This document shows, piece after piece, positions 1-9,329 of a stretch of 24,352 nucleotides of DNA. Position 1 is the stretch's first letter. Each line of letters begins with the position of its first letter. This DNA is from Hypsibius dujardini. Its lineage: Eukaryota; Tardigrada; Eutardigrada; Parachela; Hypsibiidae. The DNA lies in NCBI GenBank assembly GCA_001579985.1, contig LRSR01010196.1, positions 1 through 24,352 on the forward strand, read 5' to 3'. Below the pieces are notes generated by a model. It made no database searches. It was given only the letters and a program-made list of their open reading frames with translations, and was not told the DNA's origin. A program made the position numbers and the translations under genes.

Positions 1-565
1 AAATAGTCAAGATCTTTAAAGGGAACCACAATGTCTGCTATTGATTGATTGAAAAATAATTTGGAAAAATGCAGTCACGGATAAATTACAATCTAAACTC
101 AAACTATAAAGAAGGAGGACAAAACTGTTCTCCAAGTTTGTAGGATCACCGTCTGATGAATGTATAATGTCAGCACTGTGGTTAATGCACAGTTCAGCAG
201 GTCTCCATTAGCTTTGTATGATTAAACTTGAGCATGAAATCTGGGTTATTTACAGTTCTCACCTCAATTCTTTATCTAACCTCTAGACTTTCCGTTGAAT
301 TCTTGGCTTCATGCAACAATATAGGTACCTTCGATATCATAAAATAGCTACATTATATATCAAATTAAATAAAGGGAAAGTTAAAAGAGAAAGGGCAGGG
401 GACAGCCCTGTAAGAAGAAGTCTCTTTCAGAAAATGGTATTCCTTTAGACAGAAGGATATTTGATTGAACACTCATTCTGATTGGTCGTCTTCCCTTATT
501 TCAGGTACCAGGGTGTACAAGCTCCAAGTAAGTCACCATTTTGTGCTCCCCGGTCTATATATAGT
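1..565. other. No gene recognised
   Basis: AT-rich sequence with a short TGAT-type repeat near 40-55. I see no splice-flanked reading frame and no RNA gene here. Confidence 0.5.
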
Positions 566-800
566 ATGAGATGAAATGTGTATTTCGACTCACCCTCCAC
601 TTGGTCGATAAATCGGCTCAATCATGGGTTTCTTTTTCATGACAGGTGCTTGATTGTTTGACTTCCAGAAGTGCTATACTATGCTAGGATATAGTACAAA
701 CAATCAAACAATCAAGTCCCTGCCATCAAAGAGAAACCCATGAGTAAACCGATTTATCGACCAATTAGAGGGTGAGCCGAAATACACATTTCACCTCATG
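566..800. repeat. Imperfect inverted repeat, arms about 96 bp with a 40-bp spacer
   Basis: The left arm (about 566-660) and the reverse complement of the right arm (about 702-800) match along their whole length with roughly 15% mismatches. Shared blocks include TTGGTCGATAAATCGG, CATGGGTTTCT, GAAATGTGTATTTCG and CTTGATTGTTTG. A transcript would fold into a long hairpin. It resembles a fold-back or MITE-like element, but no target-site duplication or transposase is seen. Confidence 0.8.
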
Positions 801-999
801 CTCCTTCGAAGCACCGGTTAATCCCATGACCGTTGTTTTCGCAGGCGGTGGATTGCAGACTTTCAATGCGGCTGGTGCGGTCCCTAATTTTCCCGGATCG
901 GGTGGTTCTACTGGAGGTGGTATTGTTCCAACCGGGCCTTGAACAACCAACATTTCTATATCATTCAGATGAGGTGTATGCAAGAACAATTTTTTAGTC

Positions 1000-1877
1000 T
1001 TATTGAGGTCGAAAGTTGACGTTTACTTCCAGATCATCATCAGCCTGAGAAATGCAAATAATAAAATACCGTGAGATGCTAAACCCTTGGCCCTAACTTT
1101 CGCGCGGTAGCAGTCTCAATGGGTATTTGTCGAGTATGCAATGAAACTATTTATAAATGCCCATTCTATTTGTTGTTCTGGACGGCACATCAATTGGCAC
1201 CAATCAATTCAATAATTCCGCACACGGAAAGCGAACGTCCTTGCCGATTTTGTTCCGAGGCCGATAACGTTACACTCCTCAAGCCCTGTTAGCAGTGTCA
1301 TTTTATGCATAAACAGACCTCTTTGCGAATTGACCGGTGGGCTGTGGTCTCAAGAACCTTTTTTTGCGTAATATTAAAGGTAGGAAAACACTGGAAGACT
1401 CGACTTCACTTACCAGTACTTTGGTTTTCACTGTAGGGGGGGGGCGATATAACTGATTCGCTGTAAAAATTCTATTTTCAGAAATAAATTTATGAAACGT
1501 ATTTTGACGCCATTCCAACCAAAGTTGATTGGCATCAGCCGAATTGTTTTCTATATCAGGGGGCGGGGTTATAATCAGTTCCTGTAGGTGCATTCAATAA
1601 TTCTCAACCCGTTCCAACATTGAGTAATAGCTCCATTCCTGGTTTGGCTATATTTATGTGTCGATGCGCGTCCTCTATCCGCGTGAGGAAATCCCCCACT
1701 CCACCCCCACCCGAGCCTTGTCAATCCCTCCGAGCTGACCTACAACAAATCGTGTCGACCCGTTACGCTTGCCCAGGCACTGGCCCGTTAACGAGTCGCA
1801 TGGCGGCTGGCTAACGGGCCAATCTACCGTACAAGGTCTGTTCTGTTTGTCTGTCGGCCTGTCTGTCTGTCTGTCTG

Positions 1878-1942
<65 letters not shown>

Positions 1943-2197
1943 CTTACTTCCGTACATACACACCACTTCGGATGCCTTTGAAGAATATTTTTGATCAAGG
2001 ACGAAATTAGAACACCTGAACGCTCTTGGCAACTGCTCTTCCTCCGTTTCCAAGACCACAGGGGACCTCTCACTGGACAGGACCAGACATTCGTAATTTT
2101 TTTCTACCAGTTGGTCGCATTTGTCGTACTCTTTACTCGCCAGTATGTCGCACAGACGTAGCCGAAGGGTAAGAGCCTCCGTCATTCGTGCCAGTAT
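1000..2197 (-). CDS. Unrecognised four-exon protein, about 182 aa
   Basis: The family is not recognised. Exons, in transcription order, are 2197-1948, 1716-1619, 1581-1414 and 1044-1000 (stop TAA at 1002-1000). Phases match at all three junctions (1/1, 0/0, 0/0). The donor sites of exons 1 and 3 are GTAAGT. The likely start is the ATG at 2185, which gives 182 aa; an AG 12 nt upstream of that ATG could be a cis or trans splice acceptor. The protein is soluble, without a signal peptide or membrane segment, and begins MTEALTLRLRLCDILASKEY. It has a Gly-rich patch at the exon 1-2 junction, a Trp-containing stretch (LWLEWRQNTFHKFI) in exon 3, and ends in DLEVNVNFRPQ. Intron 1 carries the TGTC repeat, and intron 2 (1618-1582) is only 37 nt. 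Exon 1 overlaps the first protamine exon on the other strand. Further upstream exons cannot be excluded. Confidence 0.6.
1856..1941. repeat. (TGTC)n microsatellite
   Basis: About 85 bp of nearly uninterrupted TGTC units. It lies inside intron 1 of the unrecognised minus-strand gene, so it reads GACA in that transcript. Long open frames across it are artefacts of a tetranucleotide repeat. Confidence 0.95.
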
Positions 2198-3147
2198 CTT
2201 AGCCAAACAATTCGAATTATTTTTGGTTTAGGGAGGCCGTTCCCGTCGACGAAGTCGCCGCGGACGACGTTCTCGATCGCGGTCTTACGTAAGTCATTTG
2301 AGCCCTTCTATACTCTTCAATCCACGTTTCATTCAATCCGACTACGACTGAGATTTGTCCTTTTTTTCTAGCGCCGTCGGTCTCGTCGCGTAAGTCACTG
2401 GTTTATAAAAATCCATTCCGCCGTTTGGGGTCCGTCCGCTTGTCCATCGCACAAGCCTGCGCTTTTATCTATGTGCACGTCTGTGTCTGTGTCTGTGTCT
2501 GTGAGCCGGTGACTTTGTCTGTGCCTGCGTGTGTGTCTGTACCCATGTCCTTAGGGTCGGTGTCGGTGTCTATGCTTATGCCTACTTGTCTGGGTCTTTC
2601 CTACTCCTGTACATGTATGTCTCTGTGTCCGTGTCTCTCAAATTTATTCTATTCCCGTGTGTTTTGTAAAGTTGACAACTACATTTTTGCTACTCGTACA
2701 GGGAGGTCGCCGACGACGATCTCGACGTGGAGGTCGTCGATCCCAGTCGGGCTCTCGCAAACGCCGTGGAAGGCGCTCGGGCCGTCGTCGTGTAAGTAGA
2801 CCTGCCGGATCGGGTTGCGCCTGCTCCTTCTAGGTATTTGCTGGGAAGTGAGCGGACTGCCTTATTGACCACTCGGTTACCAGGTGTAACCATTGGTCAC
2901 CACATGTAATGCAGGTACCGAGGTCCTGACGCTTGGCGCCTGATCCGTAACCATGGGTTACTGCTTGGCCACCAAGTGAAGCCACTTAGTTACACGACGG
3001 TTGCGAGCGGTAATTGACTGGTGACCTAATGTAACCGCTTGGTTACCGGCCGTTACCAGATGTTACCTGAACAGAGTCCTTTTAGTAACGACGTTTTCCT
3101 TTTCACTGCAGCATCGACGTCGACGAAGCAGCCGCCGAAGCCATTAG
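2145..3147 (+). CDS. Protamine-like sperm nuclear basic protein, 74 aa, five exons
   Basis: Five short exons encode one arginine/serine/glycine protein: 2145-2168, 2232-2288, 2372-2389, 2702-2791 and 3112-3147 (TAG). Their coding lengths of 24, 57, 18, 90 and 36 nt are all multiples of three and every intron is phase 0. Donors are GTAAGA, GTAAGT, GTAAGT and GTAAGT, and each acceptor ends in AG (exons 3-5 follow TAG/CAG after pyrimidine-rich tracts). The protein starts MSHRRSRR and ends SSRRSH. By my count it is 41 Arg, 16 Ser, 10 Gly and 3 His in 74 residues (55% Arg), with one Lys and no acidic residue. That composition and size are typical of protamines, which replace histones and compact sperm DNA, with the Ser residues as likely phosphorylation sites. 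An SR-type splicing factor is less likely because there is no RRM and the RS/GR runs make up the whole protein. The first exon is the least certain because it is only 24 nt, but its ATG, composition, donor and phase all fit. An AATAAA at 3569-3574 could serve its 3' end. Confidence 0.85.
2464..2645. repeat. Degenerate TGTCTG/TGTGTC repeat in protamine intron 3
   Basis: Irregular TGTGTCTG-type units fill much of the intron between the 18-nt and 90-nt protamine exons. The open frame that spans it is a repeat artefact. Confidence 0.7.
2875..3067. repeat. Cluster of GGTNACC/GTTACC palindromic motifs in protamine intron 4
   Basis: The motifs GGTTACC, GGTCACC, GGTGACC, GTAACC and GTTACC recur about ten times in 190 bp, in both orientations (for example at 2875, 2886, 2895, 2947, 2956, 3020, 3031, 3041, 3052 and 3062). 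They are not in one fixed period. They may be a decayed satellite or a cluster of binding sites. Confidence 0.65.
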
Positions 3148-3829
3148 GCGAAGCACCACGCCTAGTCACGCGCACATTCACCATCCAGCAACTCAGTTTG
3201 TAGGCCAGTCAAAATTCCTCACCCATCTTTCCTCAGGTGGGTTGCTGTGCACGTTATTCCTTTGTCGATCCATTGCCTGGAAACCTGCATGCGCTTCAAC
3301 CCGGTGCTGTGTCGGTGGACGCGTCGGACAAAAGAGAGTGACTGTGAAAATGTGCGGAAAATTCTTGCCTGTTGCCCGGTGGTAACGTATTTGTAATGTG
3401 TCTGTGGGAGTTGTGTAGGCGATGGGCTAGTCGAATTGTGCTATGACGAAAACGGTGCACCGTATCTTTCTCTTCTGTACTTTCTTGAATTTTTATATAA
3501 AGTTTGAATATAATTAGAAAAAGCGCTGTGCATACGAAAAGATAAGCAGCTAAAAAAGTGGAAAAATTAATAAAAAACGGTGCGACCAAAAAACACGGTG
3601 CCTCGAATGTATAGCAAGGAAAGGATCGAAACAACCAGACAACAGATACTGACTGCCCGACTGCTTGTCTGAATGTCTACGCCTCGATTTCATGTCTGAC
3701 TGCTTGTCTAGACGTCTGTCTATAAGGTGATCGATTGTCTGAATGATTGTCTGGGCGAATGACTGCCTGACAGTCTGTCTCGCAGTTGTTTTTGTGTCTG
3801 TAAGCACTTATCTAAATGTGTCTGCGCGA
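3148..3829. other. Convergent 3' flanks of the protamine and peroxidase genes
   Basis: No coding exon is supported. The stretch holds an AATAAA on the plus strand (3569-3574) and degenerate TGTCTG units at about 3640-3800. The two flanking genes converge here, so their untranslated ends may lie close together or overlap. Confidence 0.5.
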
Positions 3830-5110
3830 CTACTCAGACACGTCTGGCTGTGCCTCGCGAGTGCTTGAGCGGCGAAGTCCCACGAGAAACGGCTCCAGCT
3901 TCATCGCCCCCTTGGCCAAGATGTCTCCGCAGGGCGTGATGGGGTTGCCGCTCTCTGACGCGATGAGGAACGGCTTCGGTTGAACCTGCTCGGTCTGGGA
4001 GTTTTGACACAGGAGCACCGCCATTGAGACCTTCTTGATCTCCTTCAATTGTTCTAAAAAAGAGAGCAGGCAGGCAAGCTGTCAGCAAAGCGATGCGAGG
4101 GGATAATTTACAGACAGATAATTTGAAGAGGAGTAAATCACTTACTTGGGGTGAAAACGCCGTCGTTCTCGTACCAGAAGCGGTCACCGTTTTTCAGCTT
4201 TTGAAACTGGTCAGTCAGAACGCAAGCAAACGTGGGACCGACGAGACCTTGCTTGTTCACGGAGCGCTCACTGAGGCCGCCGGCATAGAAGTCCTAAAGG
4301 GAGGAACGACACGTATATTACTCAAAGCAGACATACCGACAAGAAGCAGACAGAGACAGATCAGACATCAAAACAGGCAGGTAGGCGGACAGACAGGCAG
4401 GCAGGCAAGCGGACAAGCAGACAAGCAGACAAACAAGACGTGCAAAAGATTCATCATGGACGGCTCTAACTCACAATGTCCCGAACGTGTCTGTAAATGG
4501 AAGCCAGATTGTCTGCCGCGTCTTTCGGCATGAACCGCTCCAAATCTTTGAAAGTCTTCACCGGAGCCAGTCCACATATCTCCCGCATCTTGATGTACGC
4601 AGGAACACCGTGGTCCCGACCGCGCTGAATGTTGAAAGCCAGGAGGTCGATCCCCAACGGCTTGCTCACCGGCTTGAAAATTTGATTCTGGAAGACGAAG
4701 GCAAACTGCGCGTCGAAGGCCTCGGCCGGCTTACCAGGCAGGTTGCGAAGGAGTTCGTCGATGATTCCGGGTTTGTACCACATGGCGGGATTGCCAAAAT
4801 GCTGGTAAAGGGGATACTCCACGCCGTTCGCATCCGCCACGGGCAGGGTGTTATCACCCAGAGTGTGAAATCTAAACATTTAGTTTCTGCAGTCAGGCAA
4901 GGACTCACTGACGAGACTTAAGGTTTGTGCAGATTAACCAGCAATAGGGCAAACAAACTCTTAATTACAGACGCAGGCATGCAGGAAGACTAGGACAGAC
5001 AAGCACACAGACAGACACTGCTGGCAGGCAGCCAGGCAAACACAAGGACACACAAGTAGACATCATACATAGACAGACATAAAGACAGACAGACAGACAG
5101 ACAGACATAA

Positions 5111-5141
<31 letters not shown>

Positions 5142-8100
5142 AAGATAGACGGGGCATAGACATAAACAAGACTAACCGGTAAGCTCCAGCGGCAAATTCC
5201 ACTTGCATACTTGCATCCACATTTTCGTCGTAGCAGTCTTGACAGTAGCCCTTCTTCGTTACTGCGAGGCCGTTTTGTGGGTCATTGGCCAGTTTGCTGC
5301 CCAGCATGATTGGAATCATCTCTTTGTAATAGATGTGTTGGAGGATACCACCGACGATTTTACGGGTCAACATGAAGATAACTTCATCGGAGGCGCGGGG
5401 GCGTTTTTCCGCGATGAAATTGGCGATTTGATTGTGCAATCTTAGGAACAGCTGCAATGCAACAAAAGATCCCGCATTAGAAACACACCCGAATCGCAGG
5501 AAAAGAGAAGAACCCAGCACGAAAAAAGTGTACACAGACAAACACAGGATTGCAGGCAGACGACGATGAAAACAGCCGCACAGCCAGACACTCAGTCTAA
5601 AATACTAGATAGACGGACAGACGACAGACAGACAGGCAGCCAGGCAGCCAGGCAGCCAGACAAGCAGACGCAGACAAAGAGAAGGTAGAGAGAGTCAAAC
5701 ACCCTATAGAAAAATATTCCGTCACGACAGGCAGTCAGGGAGTAAGTAACGGTGAGACAGGCAAACAACTAGTGTTCAGGCAGCCAATCTATAAGAATGC
5801 CAACTAGATAGGCAAACTAATGGACATTCTCATACCAGGTCAGATATGCATCTGAGGCGACAAACAGGCAGGGCGAAACAAAAACAGACAATCAGACAAA
5901 CAAACAAACAAACAAACAAACAAACAGGCGGACAAACAGACAATCAGGCAGGCAGACAGACAGAAAGACAGATAGGCGACCAGATAGATAGGCAAACAGA
6001 CATCCAGCAAGTCAAAGTTCGACTGTCAACCATACCGAATGAAAGGCGACCAATCCAGTGTGCTGATTAGCACGCAGATCACCAGCATCAACGCACTTCC
6101 GGTTCGCATCCGGTGCCTTACAACCTTGACTATCAGGTCCGCCAGGAATCATCACGACATTCGTCTGGAGACAGATGGGCGAATCGTTGGTCCGCAAAAG
6201 GCCCCGGCGTTTAGCCCGCAAGCTAGAACGAGAGATCACTTAAATAAGTCAATCAATGATTCATGGCCTGTACATATGAACTCATATGAATTGGAAAAAT
6301 GCATGAACAATTAAAAGAAGGAGAATGGCCTTCAAATTTACCGGTTGGCATCAGAGACCTTGGATCCGTAAATCTGCGAGCCGTCAATGTATGCGGTGAC
6401 TTGATCGAGGGGAATGCGCTTGCCCAGACGGCACCCGCTCTGGGCGGCCGGCTGAGAACGGACAAATTCCAGACAGTTCTGACTGAACTGCCCGTACACC
6501 GGGTCATTCGCGGGGATCAGGATGGGGAAACAGGCAGGGTGGATGCAGGCAGCGTCCGTGCCACAGCAAGACGGCGTCACGGACCGCTCTAACAAAAACA
6601 AAAGGACAGAGATGAATTACAAATGAATCAGAATTGAGTGTACGCAGTTGATGAAAGATCGTGGAGTTTTACACTTACTCGGATCTTGGGGATCCTGAAC
6701 CTTCTCCACGGGAGCTGAAAAGAATATCATCATTTAGACATACAGGCAAGTATCGTATTAAGAAGGCATACAAACAGAAAGACCGACACAGACAGAGAGA
6801 CAGAGGAACAGACAGACAGACCGACAGGCAGGCAGACATGCACGCAGACAGATAGACAGACAAAGAGACAGACAGACAGAGAAACGGGCAGACTGACAGA
6901 CTGACAGACTGACAGACAGAGGAGACAGATAAGCGTACTATTTGTGACGTCATGCGCGGTGAATTGTGCGAACTGATTGAAAAGGTAAGTGATTTTTTTG
7001 CTCTCTCGGTCCAGATTAGAAGAGATGGCCACGCTGACTTCACGAGCTGAGGGCAGCAGCAGTGGGCGGTTTTGAATCTGTGACGCAAGAGACAAGCGGC
7101 GCGGCTCGGCGATGCCGTCTTCATACTCGGCCGGTCCCAATCGGCTTTGTGCTGAGTTGGCAGAACCCTGCAGCGGTTTCTGGAGGTTGTTACAGGTGCC
7201 ATCAAAGGTTCGGTAAGGGGAATCAGGATCGCATTCCACCTCAGCATCCTCAAAGCAGTCTTCATCGTCCGCCGCCATTTGTGACTGATCGATGTCGTCT
7301 TGGTCCAGGTAAGCGAACAGATGATCCGCATTGCCTCCACTACAAAACAAATACTTGCATTACTGTAAAACCAGGAACTGTCGGTTTTGGTACATCTGTA
7401 TCTCCGTTTGCACGCCTGCACACTGCTGCTACATCGTTATATGTCTGCCTGCATTTACCGTAATGTCTGTCTGTCTATCTGTCTGTCTGCCTATCAGTGT
7501 GTATTGTATCTGTTTGTACCAAGCAATGTGTCATTGTATACTGTGTGACTGCCAGCAGATCTGTCTTACGTGAACTGGTCGGCCAAACGGCGTCCCGCAA
7601 ACTCGCTCTGGTAGGCAAAACGAGTGTTCTGGGAGGGCTTCCCGACAGTCCAGATCAAGGCTGGGCTCTCCCGATTATCCGCATTAACAACTGCAAGCAA
7701 AACATAATCCAAGTGATAAATTAAAATAGAAACTGCAAGGTTAAATTCATCACTACATGAAATAGATCAAACAACATTTACCGATTTTGATACAATCAAG
7801 TAAATTTATCAAAACAAATAGTAACAAATCTATTATTTCTTAAACTGATTTGAGGAGCTTACGGCATTGATCAGGTCTTGGATTGGCGACTTTTTGGACG
7901 AAATCCTGTCGAGCACCTTGCATGGCTGGTCCCATCGCTCTTTGCAAGCGGTTTCGGTCGATTTGGGTGGGCTTGGTGGGTCTGACGGGGAGGGCAATGT
8001 CGAATGACAAGATATCCGGTGTGCTTTCAGTGTTCTCAGGGCTAGCTGCAACGACACTAGGTCTCACCTGTCGCGCTGAAATAAATAATTGAAATTAGAA

Positions 8101-9048
8101 CGGACTGAATAAGTACAAGCCAAAAGGATGTCTGTCTGTGTGTCTGTCTGTGTTTCTGTGTGTCTGTTTGTTTGTCTGTCTATCTGGCCGTCTGTCAGTG
8201 TGTCTGCCTGCCTATGTGTCTGTGTGTCTGTTGTCTGGTAGTCTGTCTGGTAGTCAGCCTCCCTGCCTGTCTATCGGTTTGTCTAGTCGTCGATCCAGCT
8301 GTCTGCCCACATATACGTCAACATTTGGCGGTTTTTTTTACATCCTAGACTTACAAACTAATTTTGGCACGTACCTGTCACACCAGAATCCTCCGCCAAC
8401 GCAATGTCGTAAGCAAAGATTGCAGGATAACCGGAAGAGGCCGAAGGTGCATCACCAGACACGGGTCCAGACACCGCTGCCTGCACCCGCGGCTTCTTCC
8501 GTTTTACGCCAGTGGTATCTCTAGACTGGCGAAAGATTAGCTTCTCCGAACCGAGGTCGGCCGCCATCTCCTCCGGCAAGAAGGAATCGCGAATGGCTGC
8601 TTTGCCATAGGAGGGAGAGTACGGTAAGTAACGTTGCTGTTTCTTTTTGGCCAGGCGGGATGAGGCCGGTCTCCCGGAGGCTGGTCGCTGAACTCGCTTG
8701 TGGAACTCCCCTAGTTCTGGGTCCAAGCTGGCTTGCCTTGAGTGACGTACCAAACTGTCTAGAAATACAATTTTCCGACATGAACTAGGACAGGAAAGCA
8801 ACAGACAACAGCGATGTGAACAGGCTGGCTGACGGAAAGATAGACATACAGACAGGTAAACAGGTAGACAAACAGACAGGCATACAATCATATATGCAAA
8901 CAGACAGAAAGATAGAAAGGCAGGCAGGCAGCCGGCAGACAGCAAACAGACATATTTTACGAAGACCGATGGACAGACAAGCGCATAAATAGTCAGGCAG
9001 ACAGACATATATATTGATCGACAAACAAACAGACAGGAGGACAGACAA

Positions 9049-9083
<35 letters not shown>

Positions 9084-9329
9084 TTTGATACCTTCGCCAA
9101 ACTGCACAATTTGCATTCTGCTGAGTGTCTCATTCCGCAGTTCACCATGAAAATCATCCTTCAGTTCCCCGTAGAGATTGTCAGTCCGTCCGATGGGCGA
9201 TTCCCGCTCCAACTCTGACGGCGCGAATTCTGCTAGCGAGTCCCCCGAAGCTTTCCTTCCCTCTTCAATGCATCGGATATCACCGCAGGCCAGCATCAAT
9301 ATCAACACACCAAACTGAAACAAAAACAT
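3830..9329 (-). CDS. Secreted animal heme peroxidase (peroxidasin/MPO superfamily), 956 aa, 12 exons
   Basis: Exons, in transcription order: 9329-9092, 8758-8375, 8075-7863, 7690-7570, 7339-6939, 6714-6679, 6588-6342, 6222-6036, 5451-5177, 4871-4475, 4293-4146 and 4053-3830 (TAG). Together they are 2871 nt with every phase matching. The ATG at 9329 opens a hydrophobic signal peptide of about 19 residues (FLFQFGVLILMLACG). A basic, low-similarity region of about 300 residues follows, with no LRR or Ig domain. The peroxidase domain begins near YRTFDGTCNN. Compared with myeloperoxidase, I see the distal Gln444 and His448 (QFTAHDV), the catalytic Arg597 in GDLR, the proximal His703 (YRFHTL) and its partner Asn781 (FNIQRGRDHG). 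The motifs YIDGSQIYGS, RKIVGGILQHI and NGDRFWYENDGVF are also present. The two acidic residues that form heme ester bonds in mammalian relatives are Ala447 and Gln600 here. The expected product is an extracellular or secretory-pathway enzyme oxidising halide, tyrosine or phenolic substrates with H2O2; the substrate cannot be told. A CAG lies just 2 nt before the start codon, so a cis or trans acceptor directly precedes the coding region. Most introns carry TGTC/GACA repeats. Confidence 0.93.
4360..4435. repeat. CAGACAGG-type repeat in peroxidase intron 10
   Basis: Degenerate GACA/GGCA units between exons 10 and 11 of the peroxidase gene. In the transcript they read as TGTC-type units. Confidence 0.7.
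4990..5150. repeat. (GACA)n repeat in peroxidase intron 9
   Basis: Runs of CAGACAGACAGA with interruptions, most regular at about 5083-5135. It is TGTC-type in the gene's sense strand. Confidence 0.85.
5600..6004. repeat. GACA/AACA-type repeat tract in peroxidase intron 8
   Basis: The 584-bp intron 8 (6035-5452) contains mixed CAGACA, GCAGCCAG and (CAAA)n units, including an (AAAC)n run near 5898-5926. There is no coding potential apart from repeat-derived frames. Confidence 0.8.
6775..6925. repeat. (GACA)n repeat in peroxidase intron 5
   Basis: Dense CAGACAGACAG units between exon 5 and the 36-nt exon 6. In the transcript they read TGTC. Confidence 0.85.
8127..8300. repeat. (TGTC)n-type repeat in peroxidase intron 2
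   Basis: TGTCTGTGTGTCTG units on the plus strand, so GACA-type in the peroxidase transcript. This is opposite to intron 1 of the same gene. Confidence 0.85.
8820..9083. repeat. (GACA)n repeat in peroxidase intron 1
   Basis: CAGACA/AACAGACAGG units, most regular at 9050-9083, immediately downstream of the exon 1 donor. They read TGTC-type in the transcript. The long frame joining exons 1 and 2 across this region is not real coding. Confidence 0.85.

Noticed and set aside
1856-1941. CRISPR-like or protein-coding repeat array
   Set aside because: It is a uniform 4-bp microsatellite with no spacers, inside a eukaryotic intron.
8327-8370. Possible fusion of peroxidase exons 1 and 2 through a long open frame (9329-8358)
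   Set aside because: The frame stays open only because intron 1 is repeat sequence; good donor (9091) and acceptor (8759) sites with matching phase remove it.
4990-9084. Long Cys/Leu/Ser/Val-rich open frames across several introns on both strands
   Set aside because: They translate TGTC/GACA microsatellites, which lack stop codons in some frames. They lie between well-supported splice sites and have no other support.
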